NCBI GenBank assembly: GCA_029891345.1
Contig: CM056999.1
Span: 28,741,418-28,805,417 of the forward strand
Source of the DNA: Dryococelus australis
Lineage: Eukaryota > Arthropoda > Insecta > Phasmatodea > Phasmatidae
Length of the DNA: 64,000 bases
Reading direction: 5' to 3'
Positions 36,831 through 49,000 of the stretch are shown piece by piece. The number at the start of each line of letters is the position of its first letter. Position 1 is the stretch's first letter. A program made the translations under genes and the position numbers. The notes beneath the pieces were generated by a model. That model ran no database searches, was not told where the DNA came from, and saw only the letters and a program-made list of their open reading frames with translations.

Positions 36831-37783
36831 TGTAACACCCATAAAAATAGGGTTTAAATTAATACAATTAACATATATTATTTTTCCTGTTCTAACTTCT
36901 ACACATATTGTCATGCAAGATTTTATGTAATATTTTTCACACATGCCATTTACACAATTTCAATTGTTTGTGTTCATACATTCTATTTAATTGTTATTAA
37001 TTTTATTTTTCTTTACACGTATAATTTTTAAAACATAGATGTATGTTGGCAATAATATATATGTGCAGTTTGGATAGGCTAGTTCATTTTTCATTGTGTA
37101 TCTATTTTTATATAATTAATATTTATTTTTGGTGGGATATCATTTTCGTATGTGTTTCTACATATTACTATATTATATTTCAGTTCCGAGATCTTGTATT
37201 CTTTAATTTTTCATTATTTAGGTCGTTAGAAGTGGATCATGTGGGTGGTTTGAATAGTTTTGATCCTCATTGGCCCACAGGTTTAAATCCTGATTGTTTA
37301 TTGTCTGGTGCCTTAGGCCCCCTTAAGCTAGCGCCAGCCGGCAGAGCTTAATCCTTTCTTCGCTAGTAGCCTCCAACGACATCAGACGTAGGGCAGGACC
37401 TACCGTCTGAAGTCAACGGAGAGGTAGGATTTAAAATTAGTTTAGAAGTGTGAAGGCGTGTCCCTGGACGGAGTTTAGAAACCAGCAATGGAGCTTGAGT
37501 TAATCGTCGCCCATTTGCGAGGTTTAGTGATCAGGAGATATATATATAGTTTAAATACGCCGTCTACGTACGTGTAGAGCGGAGATCCACGTACTTTCAC
37601 CTTAATCCTCTTACGCCATTTACCTGCGAGAGCAGGTACCTTCAATCCAATTGGTGATTAACAGATAAGTCCTGCACAGCGATCTGACACTACTCATCTG
37701 GATATAATTTTATCAACAGTTTGAATCAGCTCAATGTCCGGTAGCATCAGTACGTAAGCGACGCCTTATTCGACTTTTATTAC
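36831..37783 (+). repeat. 0.95-kb direct repeat, left copy, LTR-like
   Basis: Starts TGTAACACCCATAAAAATAG, as many LTRs of insect Gypsy elements start with TGTAACACCC. It shares its whole length with 43399-44335. The most conserved stretch contains CTTAGGCCCCCTTAAGCTAG, GTAGCCTCCAACGACATCAG and TTTAAATACGCCGTCTAC. The two copies differ at very roughly 15 percent of positions with small indels. It could be the left LTR of an old element or a solo LTR. No clean CA end or target duplication was found, so the boundaries on the right are approximate. Confidence 0.7.
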
Positions 37784-38639
37784 TGTAAAACTGCAAAACC
37801 TGCGATAAGATTAGTTTCTACCAGAGCTAGACTGTTTAGTGAGCACACTAGTTTTTTCAAAGTAACATTTACTACAGGGAACATTTTAATTTATTTATTT
37901 TTGAAACAAGTATATTCAGACATTTGCAAGCTATGTTATGCAACTTTCAAAGGGTTCAAGTAGGGTAGGCATGACCAATTTTAGCGTTCTTAGGATAGTG
38001 TGTTGACTTTATAGCTTTTCTTGTATTGCCACAAGTGTTTTTTTATTATTTCTTATACTAAATAAAAACAATGAGAAAAGAAATGAAAAGTTAAATTATT
38101 TAAATATATTCCCAGCGTGTATCTGTTTTGTCGTTTTCTCTACAGCAGTGTCAAGTTAACCTGTTTCTTACCCAGTGGCTAACATATGTGTTTACTGTGG
38201 AGTTTTAAATTGTCTTATAGAGACGTACGTACACAAATGATGTACGTCCCAATTAAAATTTCTCTATACGGTGCTGACGGTAATAAATTTGTTCACCTAC
38301 CGGCCCAGAACTGCGCTGGGCAATTATACAGAGGCAGCCTAGGTAAGATCACATCCTTCCCCACTGATTTATTGCAAGTCAGCTGTGCAGTCTGGTCACA
38401 CTAAATGTTATACATGTTGTTTCAGTATTGTGTGTGTAAACTACAGTGTCCATGAGAGTGAGAAGTATAAAAAGGAGCATTACAATAACTCAATATATCG
38501 TATGGGACACGCCACGCGGTGGCAGTTGATATTCGCATACTTATATTATATGAGCATTACAACAGAATTATATTGTATATTGGCCATCTCAACGAATTGA
38601 CCTTGGGTGTGTTCTTCATAGCCTCACATATTACATATT
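37784..38639. other. Spacer between LTR-like repeat and Gypsy-type leader
   Basis: AT-rich and without a recognised gene. A TATAAAAAGG motif lies near 38467, and a TTGGCACCC word near 38639 could be a primer-binding-site-like sequence; neither is confirmed. Confidence 0.35.
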
Positions 38640-38794
38640 GGCACCCTTAAGTGAGGCGAAAATTTAATGAAAATTCCACATCATATACAGCAGGAGCAGC
38701 GCAATACTTCATAAAGCACCAACAACGTCGTGGTCGAATAATGCTGGAAGGAAAGTGTGTAGGCCTATCTAGACAATGAGTAGGTGAACAACAA

Positions 38795-39569
38795 CACAGT
38801 GTGACCTACGTACACTTACACCCATAGACTACATAACTATGCAGTATAATATAGAAACGGAGGAAACAGTAGATGTTAGACAGGAAATGTCACTGACGAG
38901 CCAGGTTGATAACACTGCATCTGTGTCAGACACTATAGCGAACACGGAACACAGTGTGACCTACGTACACTTACACTCATAGACTACATAACTATGCAGT
39001 ATAATATAGAAACGGAGGAAACAGTAGATGTTAGACAGGAAATGTCACTGACGAGCCAGGTTGATAACACTGCATCTGTGTCAGACACTATAGCGAACAC
39101 GGAACACAGTGTGACCTACGTACACTTACACCCATAGACTACATAACTATGCAGTATAATATAGAAACGGAGGAAACAGTAGATGTTAGACAGGAAATGT
39201 CACTGACGAGCCAGGTTGATAACACTGCATCTGTGTCAGACATTATAGCGAACACGGAACACAGTGTGACCTACGTACACTTACACCCATAGACTACATA
39301 ACTATGCAGTATAATATAGAAACGGAGGAAACAGTAGATGTTAGACAGGAAATGTCACTGACGAGCCAGGTTGATAACACTGCATCTGTGTCAGACACTA
39401 TAGCGAACACGGAACACAGTGTGACCTACGTACACTTACACCCATAGACTACATAACTATGCAGTATAATATAGAAACGGAGGAAACAGTAGATGTTAGA
39501 CAGGAAATGTCACTGACGAGCCAGGTTGATAACACTGCATCTGTGTCAGACACTATAGCGAACACGAAA
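38795..39569 (+). repeat. 155-bp tandem repeat, 5 copies
   Basis: Copies start at 38795, 38950, 39105, 39260 and 39415, each at CACAGTGTGACCTACGTACA, so the period is exactly 155 bp. Copies are nearly identical: only about two single-base differences were seen by eye. Each unit contains the same ATG context, with frame MQYNIETEETVDVRQEMSLT, which begins the Gag-like region after the last copy. The tandem therefore spans the leader and Gag start of the retroelement. Confidence 0.97.
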
Positions 39570-40239
39570 CCACGGCTATGTGCAGGGACCGCAGCAAGCG
39601 CGACACGCCCGGCGGACATGTCACAACGGTTTGAAATGCTTTTACAAACTATGCAAAACATACATACTCAAATGCAAACGTATTCGCAGGAACAGAACTC
39701 ACATATGCAGGGTGTACGAAATAAGTTGCAGGAACAAGGCAATATGCAATCACAAATGCAAACATAGGTGCAGGCACAAACCTCACAGGTTACATAGCTG
39801 CAAACCCACAGCGATCTGGTACAGCTACAAGTAGCTGAATCCAGTGAGGACATGAACGCTAAACTTTGCCAGTTTACAGCAGATTTGGGCAAGGGACGAA
39901 CTAGCATTAGTGAAGACTAACTGTACTGCGCAGGTCAGCGAAGTATAACGCCACCTGATTGAATTGAACAACAGCCCGTTCCTCCAGCTGATCGCACAGT
40001 AGATAATAGAGGAAGCTGTGACAAGTAAATTTGAATCAGTAAACAGCTGGGTAGAAACCCGCTTAGCTCAGGTAGAGGGAGAATTCCAGCAGAGATTTCC
40101 CAGTGTGGAGGACAAAGTAGATCAGTTGACACAAGTAATTGCAGGCGTAAAAAATTTGCAATTAGTTTCCAGTGAAATCCCCATGGAGGAAATTCAGCTC
40201 CAGAATTCTAGTGCCACACAACCGTAAGTAGCTAATTCA

Positions 40240-40842
40240 ATGCCCAGTGCACCTGCTGTTGTAACTACTTCAAACGCTCAGGCCCTAGCGACACCTCTCT
40301 CAACATTATTACGTCATCTTTCCAAGTTGTGGGCAGAAAAACTGCCAAAGTTTGAAGAACGACTAGGAGAAAACCCTTCAAATTTTCTCATTAAATTTGA
40401 AGAGTACGCTGTAATATTTGGCCTGACAGACAGCAATATGTTGCGCTGCATTAATTTGTCCCTCACCTCAACAGCATATTACTGGTGGGAGGTGGCACGC
40501 AGCAGTGTTACCAATTTTTCGGAATTCAAAACAAAATTTGTGGATAATTTCTGGAACACGAAAATTCAGAGTAACTTAAGGGCCAAATTTCACACGGAAA
40601 AGTTTTTCCCTGGAAGGGTCAGAAGCCTAGAAACCCACATATCTGATCCGTATGAAAGATATAGGCATCTTACCTCTCCCCTGAGCAATGAAGAATTAAT
40701 TGGTACAGTTTTAAACCAATTGCCGTACACTTACCAGGCGCATTGGACTGGTCGTATGGATAATGATTTGGCGGCCTTCGACCAAATAGACCGTTTGCAA
40801 CGAACACACGGCGGCAGAGAAGGGAGTAAACTGCCCCTGTAG
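40240..40842 (+). pseudogene. Gag-like segment of the Gypsy-type fossil
   Basis: Gag proteins form the intracellular particle of LTR retrotransposons. The segment shows LPKFEERLGENPSNFLIKFE, a YYWWEV motif and FSEFKTKFVDNFWNTKIQ, which is the usual pattern of retrotransposon Gag domains in arthropods (a P-F-G-x-P start, then a conserved W, then F---F---F). The final part has LTSPLSNEELIGTVLNQLP, also typical. A glutamine- and methionine-rich, coiled-coil-like stretch precedes it at 39.6-39.8 kb. It is a fossil; no function is implied. Confidence 0.72.
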
Positions 40843-41077
40843 AACGAGCCTCACCCCTTTATCAAGGTCACCCGCAACAACAGTTCAGAGGTAATGTCGG
40901 ACCTAGTCAGCATCCGAGAGTGCAGTCTTATCAAAAGTACTATTACGAACACTAGCATAGTCACAATATTCCAGTCAAACGAATGGGCAACATGCATTCC
41001 AGGGACGGAAGTATTATTCCGGGCAAAATGCAAGACGGAAAAGACGCCATCGAGACCGCCAAGAAACCAATAATAGT

Positions 41078-41567
41078 TTGGAGGAGGAAAGACAACGAGA
41101 GGAATGTAACAAAAAGTTCCCTGGGGTATCCGAACCACCACTTTTAAAGTATATTTTAAATCACACAGTACATGAGACCACGAGTATGACTTCTTTGGAA
41201 GTGATTACTGGGACACGATCGGCGATTTTTGACCCAGAATTATTAGCAGATATTCCGAGAATTTTGACAGAAACAAACTACATACCGCAGCTGATAGAAA
41301 AGTGAGAAGCATTAAAAAACCTAAAATTCGTAAGTTGGAACCTGGTCAACTAGTATTGGTAAGAACAAATACTTTGTGTAAACATTGGGATTTGTCGCTG
41401 CAAAGCTTTTCCCTTTGTATGAAGGGCCATTTGAGGTAAAGCTACAAGTTTACGCAAATTGTTATCAGCTGGTTATGTCAGGCACGGACAGTATTGTAGG
41501 AAGATGTAACTTAACTCTGCTATGTTTTTACCATCCCAGCGAATCTATGAGACCCACGAGAGCATAG
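41078..41567 (+). pseudogene. Integrase-end segment of the Gypsy-type fossil
   Basis: LLKYILNHTVHETTSMTSLE matches the part of Gypsy integrases just after the catalytic core, where a mini-host-gene-like HxTTGxxP segment lies. LFPLYEGPFEV matches the later GPF/Y-type module (KLxPxYxGPFxV). Both are on the same strand as the Gag-like segment and downstream of it, as expected for gag-pol order. Confidence 0.65.
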
Positions 41568-42600
41568 AATAGCAACGTCTAGTAAATCAGATAGAAGAGC
41601 ATCTGTATGACGGTGATTTTTAAGGTGTTTAACTACGTGAAGCAGGGTAGAGGATGTTTTGTTTTCTACGTGAAGGAGTCAGGATGTGCGGTGTTGACGC
41701 CCGTGGACATGCCACGTTTGTAATGTTTGATGAAGAGCCTCCCCAAGTTAATTGAATTGATTTATTCGACACCAGACGTCGAGTACTGTGAACTAATGCT
41801 AGGCTCACGTATTGCTTCTGTCGGAGGGTGCATAAGTTATCAAGCATAGCCAGGAAGTGGTTACATTAATTACATGTCATGAGCACCGAGGAAAGTCGCC
41901 TACTGCCCTACATTGCCTACCAGGGGAACGTAATCCGTAGTAAACTCACCTCAATCCAGCCATCAGCAATATCTGAGAACTTGAAACAAGAGCAGATGGG
42001 AATGCCCTGATTTTACACAAAGAAATAGCTCTTTTAGTAGCACACATAAACACTGTGATTGAAGTTTTATATACCGTAATTTCAGGTATTCCAGTGTGTA
42101 CCCAGTGTGTATCATGTCATAATCCATTAGACCGGCATTGTCAATTCCATGGTTGTTTATATCTATTTGTCTACTTTAGCATCGTTGATGCCAGTCTCCT
42201 AGGAAGTGTGCCTTTGTTGTACATAGTTAGAGATAAGTTTTGCTCTCAGAAATGTTTAGGTAGTGTTGTGCTTGTTGATTGTAATTTATTTCTCATTATG
42301 CTAATGAGAAAATTTGTTATCATTTATCTAAGATGCCTATGTTTCAGGCGTCGAGTTATCAGAGTTGTTAAGTGTGTAACATGTAAACAATGATGTTGTT
42401 TATTGGTATAGCCTTAGCATTGTTCTTCAGTCAATGCTATATGATGGTAAAGTGTTCACATCACGTGCCTAGCTAACTCTAGCGTAAAAGTGATTCTGTT
42501 TTAAGTGACTGTATTAATTTAAGTGTTTAGAATAAAGTGTGCCTATTATTTACTCCATTATTCATATGGTGTAGACTCGTTTGTTTGGGGCGAGCAAGAC

Positions 42601-43398
42601 GATGGTGAGCGCCTACTTCACTGACACATTGATGGAATAAACACTCACACGAAAGGCTGGAAGTGAGATTCGCCTCGACAGCACATACACGATCGAGGTA
42701 AATGTTTCAGTGCATTGATTGTTCATACAGGTAGCAGCGTGCAGAATAATTTGCGGTAGTGGAAAATCTCCGCAATGTGTTACATAGGTACTGTATGCTT
42801 CGAGTGCCGAAGAACCCGGGACACATGTGGTGTCGACCGCCCGCTCTCGCTGACTGGAGAGCAGGCGCTGGTGCGCGGTCTTGCCTCGCACGAGATACGA
42901 ATTTGTAGGAACTTTGGACAAGAAGGTTGCCGAAGCCAGGAGCAGCTGGCCTCTTATTAGCTATATTATTACACCGCCATGGGCCGCTGGGTGGTATCAC
43001 GTGACAATCAACCATCACACACAGAATAAGTAAAAAAAAAAAAAAAAAGAATTTGTATCCGAACACTTGCATATAAAAAGAATGAGACTTTTCTTAGCGC
43101 AGCCCGCTCGAAATGATTGTCCCTACAGACATTTTCTATATTTCCATACATTTTGATGGTAATAAATTTTCTTCTATCTTAATAACAATGATTAATACAT
43201 TTTGATGGGAGTACAACAAGAATAGCAACATGTTGAGTATGGACAGATAATAATTTAAAGTGTGTAGACAGGCATTTCATTGTTGGCAGATACTTTGGTT
43301 TTTTTTTTTAACACTGCCTATTTCCACCTGTACTACTTCATAAGAGTTTCAATTCCCTTTTCTCTGTTATAATATGTCTTTGAAACTGAGGGTGCCTC
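42601..43398. other. Spacer with a 17-bp A tract
   Basis: A GC-richer stretch at 42.78-43.0 kb is followed by A17 at 43032-43048. An A tract after a non-AT-rich stretch can mark the 3' end of a retroposed copy, but no source sequence was recognised. Confidence 0.4.
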
Positions 43399-44335
43399 TG
43401 TAACACCCATAAAAATAGCATTTTTATGCATACAATTAACATATATTATTCGTCCTGTTCTTATTGATACACATATTGTTATGCAAGATTTTATGCAATA
43501 TTTTTTACACACGTCACTTATATGGTTTCAATTGCTTATGTTTTCATTAATTTAATTTTTCTTACCATTTAGGATATTTAAAACATATATTTATGGTGGC
43601 AATAATATTTATGTGTAATTAGGATAGGTTTGTTCATTTTACATTGGATATTTATATTTACATAATTTATATTTATTTTTGGTGTGATCTCATTTTTGTA
43701 AGTGTTGCTACTTATTATTATGTTTTATCTCAGTTCCGAGATCACGTATTCTTTGTTTTTTCAGCATTTACATCATTAGAAGTAGTTAGCGTGGGTGGTA
43801 TAAATAGTTATGATCCCCATTGGCCAGCAAGTTTAAACCCTGATTGTTGATTAGTTGGTGGCTTAGGCCCCCTTAAGCTAGCGCCAGCCAGCAGAGCTTA
43901 ATGCTCTCTTGGCTAGTAGCCTCCAACGACATCAGACGTAGGGCAAGACCTGCTATCTGAAGTGGATGGAGAGGTAGGATTTTAAATTAGTTTAAGTGTT
44001 GCAGACGTGTTCCTGAACTGAGTTTAAGTAATTTTAGTAACCATCAATTAAGCTTGAGTCAGTGGTCGCCCATTTGCCAGGTTTAGTCGTAAGGAGATAG
44101 ATAGTTTAAATACGCCGTCTACTAATGTGTAGAGCAAAGCTACACGTAATTTCACCTTAATCCTGCTCTGCCATTTACCTGCAAAAGCATCCTAACTTCA
44201 ATCGAAATGGTAATTAAAAGATAAGTCATACACTGTGATCTGACATTTTCACCTGGATATACATTTATTTGCATTTTGAATCAGCTCAATTTCCGTTAGT
44301 GTAAGTACGAAAGCGACGCCATTTTGACTTTCATT
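43399..44335 (+). repeat. 0.95-kb direct repeat, right copy, LTR-like
   Basis: Starts TGTAACACCCATAAAAATAG and matches 36831-37783 along its length, including CTTAGGCCCCCTTAAGCTAG and GTAGCCTCCAACGACATCAG. It has the same orientation and lies 6.57 kb downstream of the left copy. It could be the right LTR or an independent solo copy. Confidence 0.7.
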
Positions 44336-45957
44336 GAACAATACCATTAGTAGCAGCATTATATTTCAATAATCTTTATACACAAATACTCTGCTCTCTA
44401 TTTATAACAATTTTTGTTATTTAAGATAATTAATATATTCATCATAAATCACATTAAAATATTAAGTACAGGGATGTTTATTTTGAATGCACTTGCAATT
44501 TGGCCATGTAGACATTCCTGGTTTTCCTTTCCCACGTGATTCGTATGTCGTAGTCCTGTTAGCTTGCTTTCCTTTATTTGCTCTCTTTTATTACGTTCAT
44601 CATTTGAAACAACTTTTTTTATTTTCTTTAGGTCTATTTACGTCGCTTTCACGGTCAATAACTAACTATGTTGAAGCCACATTGCCAAATACTTTATAAA
44701 CACTATACTACAAACATCTCGGAAATCAAGAAGGCTTAGAACAAAACACCAGTGACCCTTGTTAGCAACAGGACATGTGTTCTGGTTTAAATACGTTTGT
44801 TTTCGTAGAGAATTGTTACTCGATGTTAATAAGAAAAATGTCATGAGTCCTGGATTCATGGAATTTTTCAAATACACGATATATTGTAATGCAGTTCATA
44901 ACTATTTCGAGTGCTATTACCGCGAGTTTTTTCATGGAAAAGATGTACCTTGCATTGAAAAACTGTTTTCTGTGCATAACTTATTTTGCTTGGAGTGGCC
45001 TATTTCAAATAAGAAATTCAAATATTTAATAAAATAAGTCACAAACTTAAAATGTGTTTCCGTTTTGTGTAAGTGATGAAAAAAGGGGAATTTAAAACCT
45101 ATAAACTCACAATTGTATGTGTCAGTAAAATTCGAAATATTACTCAGTACATTTATTTCGTGTTGACAGAAGTTGCAGACATTCATTTAAAAACACATGC
45201 GGTAATTTTCATGTCAAATGTAAGTCTAGAAATGAATGGAACTCCCAGAAGTCGGCAGTGACGTGATGCTGTTAGTTGTGTTGTGAATTTTTAAAAAGTA
45301 AAATTTTCAGTCATTGTCCACACTTGTTTTCTCTTGTAAGTGAATAGTGATGTTGTACAAGGTATAATACTTGAATGTACAACAATATGTGACTCCTCCC
45401 GAATATATCGGTTAAGCGTTTCAAAATATCTGTGTATAAAATAATGTGTTCCGTCATATTGATTCTCATCAGCATACAGTCCAAACCACTGGGTGCCAAA
45501 GCATGAAAATTTACAGATAGCTTTCTTTTAGGGCAAATGAACCATCTAATTTCAGGAATGTTTTAAATTCGATCACAAAAGTGGTGAAGAGGAGAAATAA
45601 TTCTTGTGAGCTTATCATTCATCATGGAAAACTGGAAGGAATTCACCAACATGTTGCATGACATCGATGGAGACAACTACAGCAGTGCTGCCGATTATTT
45701 CGCTGACATGTCTTCCATTGATTGTAATGGTGGTTTATGTGGCTCGTCAGTTGTCTAACTTTCGCTTTGAGGTTTGCGAAATTGTGTTCTCTATGAAAGT
45801 TTCGGGTGATGAAGGTCGCGCATCTAACACAGGACCTTTCTAAGAGCTTTCCGATACATACTTGCCACGCGAATGCGAAGAAGTATCCTCATCGCCATCT
45901 TTAACTCAGCCCAATTTTGCCTAACAACGCTTTGCGCTACCAGCTCTTCCCGTAGCT
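44336..45957. other. Intergenic; possible start of the Helitron piece at its end
   Basis: AT-rich up to 45.6 kb with nothing recognised. From about 45.62 kb the composition becomes coding-like, and a MENWKEFTNMLHDIDGDN frame appears. It may be the outer N-terminal part of the Helitron gene that follows, but I could not match it. Confidence 0.4.
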
Positions 45958-46930
45958 TTGCAAGCTTCTTGTAAATGTCGTATCATGTACACCGACACTG
46001 AAATAAGGGAACTGCTGAAAGAAGCAGCTCGGAAATATGCACATAGATATCCTAATGTTAGTCGTGCTACAGTGCTGCATATAAACAAATTTAAACTGAG
46101 CACTTTAGCATTAGGTACCATGAATCACAAGTGCGAGTAATGTAATGCCGTCAAGTGAAAGAAACAGGCCCATGGAATGTACTGAACTTTTGGAAATTGC
46201 TGCTACCATCCTTCGTACCTTTGCCTGAAAACCTCTATGGTCTGCTGGTAGGCACCCACCCTGAACAAATTAATTTCATAAAACACACACGAAAGTTAAT
46301 TTGCTGCTTCCAGATTACATCATTTGGTGACTAACATGTCATTAAAGATAGTTAGATACCGAATTTTGAGGTACAAGAGAGATTGATCTCGTGATTCGCA
46401 GTCGTGACCAGTTTCTGAACAGGAAGCTAAATTCCTACAGTTTTTTCCCATGAGTGAAGGCGAAAGGGGATTACATGTGGGATGTAGCAAATTCCTTGAC
46501 ATCCAGCAAGGGTTGGTGAAAGTGTTATGGAACATCAGGGGAAAAGTTGCATAAAATACCTGAAGGTAGACTTGGAAAATGTGCCTGCCAACTACAAACA
46601 GTTTGAGGTCAGTATCTGTTCTAAGATAAAACTACCCGGAGACTCGTTTAGGTTGTTTCAACGAACCAACTGAAAGAGAGGTAACTTTGGTGATAATTGG
46701 CCAACAATTTGAGCAGTGGGACATAATTCAGCAGAGGTATGGTAACACTGCAGAGCATTAGTGCGCTATAGAAGTTCTATAACTCACTACCATGCCAGTT
46801 CTTGATTTGCCTTGGAGAGTATGAGTACTCAATTTACCTTCGTTAACATGATCTCGAGACCAAGCAGCCTCAAAAGAAGATGTTCTCAATTGCAAACTTT
46901 TATGCCTATCACATAATGACTAGGGAATGC
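45958..46930 (+). pseudogene. Helitron Rep/helicase N-terminal fragment
   Basis: Helitrons are rolling-circle transposons whose protein joins a HUH Rep nuclease to a PIF1-like helicase. Three stretches match the N-terminal region of that protein. TLALGTMNHKCE (46.10-46.14 kb) corresponds to the LGxMNxxCxxCxA zinc-binding start. LLVGTHPEQINFIKHTRKLI followed by CCFQITSFG (46.23-46.33 kb) corresponds to LxSGxxxESxxFxxNIRxYNxxFxMTSFG. KKMFSIANFYAYHIMTRE (46.87-46.92 kb) corresponds to KKVSxMNFYAYRLMIR, where the Helitron-like N domain begins. These lie in different frames with stops between, and nothing of the HUH or helicase motifs follows, so the gene is truncated and dead. Downstream sequence is tandem repeat. 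Confidence 0.72.
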
Positions 46931-46949
46931 AAGATAATAGCATTGTGTA

Positions 46950-47870
46950 CTTCTCAAGTAGCAAACAACAAGCAGATTACAGTTGGCCAACTGTTGGCAC
47001 AGGTGGTACATGTTCGCCCACATGACTGTAAGTGTTTTCTTATGTGGTACACAATAAGACAATGTGAACAATAGTGACCATATTTGCTTGGGAAATATTT
47101 TTGAAGTGGGCCATTAAACACAAAATGATCATCAGAATATAATGTATGGCCCACAAGTAAACATCAGTGAATCGCCCACTGGCATCTTAGAACATGTGGA
47201 AAACATGTGGCTGATGTATGCCAAAGAATATGAAAATAAGATCATCTTTCCATATAAAACCCTCATGTGGTATACAGGTTCAATTCTGATAGTTGTGCAT
47301 CATCATGTGGCCAACTATGGGCCCCTTATCACAAAATGACTGACAGAATTTCGTATGTGGTCCACAAGCAAATATCAGTGAAAAACCCAAAGGCATGTTA
47401 GAATATATAAACTGTGGCTGATGTATGCCAAAGAGTATGATTATAGGATCATGTTTTCGCATAAAGTCCTCTTGTGGTAGAATGGTTCATTTATGATAGT
47501 TGGGCATCATCATGTGGTAAATGATGGCCATTTAACACAAAATGACTGATGGAATCTCATATATGGCGCACAAGCAAATGTCTGTGAAACACCCACAGGC
47601 ATCTTAGAGAATGTAGAGAATGTGTGGGCGATGTTTGCCAAAGAGTACATAATATAACACCATGTTTGTACATAAAGCTCTCATGTAGTAGAACAATTCA
47701 TTTCTGGTAGTTGAAATTCATCACGTGGGCCCCAAGTAGCAAACAACAAGCAGTTAACAGTTGGCCAACTGTTGCCAGTGGTGACAACGTTCGCATTTAT
47801 GACTGTTAGCATTTCTTACATGGTTGGCAATCAGGTCATATAAACAAACGTGACAGTACCTATTTTACAA
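46950..47870. repeat. Imperfect tandem repeat of about 210 bp
   Basis: Three diverged units start near 47108, 47320 and 47528. Each has an ACACAAAATGA-type start, a GTGGCCCACAAG-like block, then GGCATCTTAGA and GATGTATGCCAAAGA. A flanking block, CAAGTAGCAAACAACAAGCA followed by AGTTGGCCAACTGTTG, occurs both at about 46957 and at about 47737, on either side of the three units. No coding content. Confidence 0.72.
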
Positions 47871-48729
47871 ATACTCTTAATGTGGTCCAATGGTCTCACA
47901 ACGATTGTTAGATTTCAACAGATGACCCACAAGCAGATGATAAGGAAATTCTAACGGTAACTCATTGTTGGGAAAATATTAGCAGCATGTTTAAGGGCCA
48001 TTTACGGCATACTAACTGTTGTTCACTGGTGGGGACATAATAGCAGCATTCTAACCGCCTTCTGTGGTATGCCAACTGTTCCTTATTACTGAAGAAACAT
48101 GATCACCAAACTTATGTTCCGTTTATGGCATACCGGTTATATGTTGTTGTACAGTAACAAATAGCATATTCATATCTAATCGATTTTTTTATTTCATGTA
48201 TATATGAATTAAAATTGTCATGTGGTTTGCTAGTAATAGTAAAAAATGCTTTTTAGACCACAAACCTGCAAAGCATAACATGCAAAAAAAATTCATTATT
48301 TAGCATTTTAAATTCTACCTGAAAGTAGTCCGAAACTAAAATTCTAGTCTTTTAAACAAAACACATAAATCCAAGTACTGACTCTTGATACTAACATTGT
48401 CTATATAGCAAAGCCAATAATGCATTATGTATGTGAAGTAAGTATCCAGATTTACTTAAAAGGTCGTATATAAATACATAGTGGAGTAGTTAATAGCATA
48501 CTTGACTGCACACGAACGGTATGTAAGTTCTATTCCAGGTTTCTCCAAAGGAATTGAATAATTGTGAAATACCGTTGACGATAACACATATGAATATGGC
48601 AAATACATCAATTTTATTTGGGTTAGACACAATTAATTTTTGGTTTTGAAAATGTATGGCAAGCTGCGTCTATGTAGGCCACAAGTGGCCAATAGCTGGG
48701 CCACAAGTAACTTACCAACAGTTGGCCAG
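47871..48729. other. Degenerate repeat-like and AT-rich sequence
   Basis: Scattered words such as TGTGGT, GGCATAC and CAACTGTT recall the flanking repeats, but no regular period is visible. No gene seen. Confidence 0.4.
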
Positions 48730-49000
48730 TGACATGTGGTTTACTTACGGCAGGCAAGAAGCAGAAAGCTGGAAGTGACCCCTTGTGGTTAACTTACCGG
48801 CAATTCGTGTGTTACCAGACATCAGCTAAAAGTTCATCAAGAAGTGGCCCACTTGTGGTTGACTTATGGGCAACTCCTGGTTTGCCAGACATCAGCCGAC
48901 AGCACATCCAGTAGTGGCCCGCTTGTGGTTGACTTACGGGGAACTATGGTTTTGCCAGACATCTGCTGACAGTTATAAATCCATATGTGGCCCACGCATA
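48730..49000. repeat. 70-bp tandem repeat, about 3-4 copies
   Basis: TTGTGGTTGACTTA-type starts occur at 48783, 48853 and 48923, exactly 70 bp apart, each followed by TTTGCCAGACATCAGC and AGTGGCCC. A partial, more diverged unit precedes them near 48734. Confidence 0.85.

Larger units (their letters stand above)
38640..42600 (+). mobile_element. Gypsy-type LTR retrotransposon fossil, broken
   Basis: Recognisable parts, in order, are a leader holding a five-fold 155-bp tandem, a Gag-like segment (39459-39767 and 40240-40842), and the end of an integrase region (41078-41567). A poly(A) signal AATAAA near 42531 may mark the downstream LTR region. The rest of pol was not recognised. The element is broken, with several interruptions. 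LTRs were not paired with confidence; the 0.95-kb direct repeats outside it are candidates. Age: the coding remnants look moderately old, while the tandem copies are almost identical. Confidence 0.7.

Noticed and set aside
40851-41141. 96-codon minus-strand frame with hydrophobic stretches
   Set aside because: It lies antisense within the Gypsy-type fossil, has no recognisable motif and no context.
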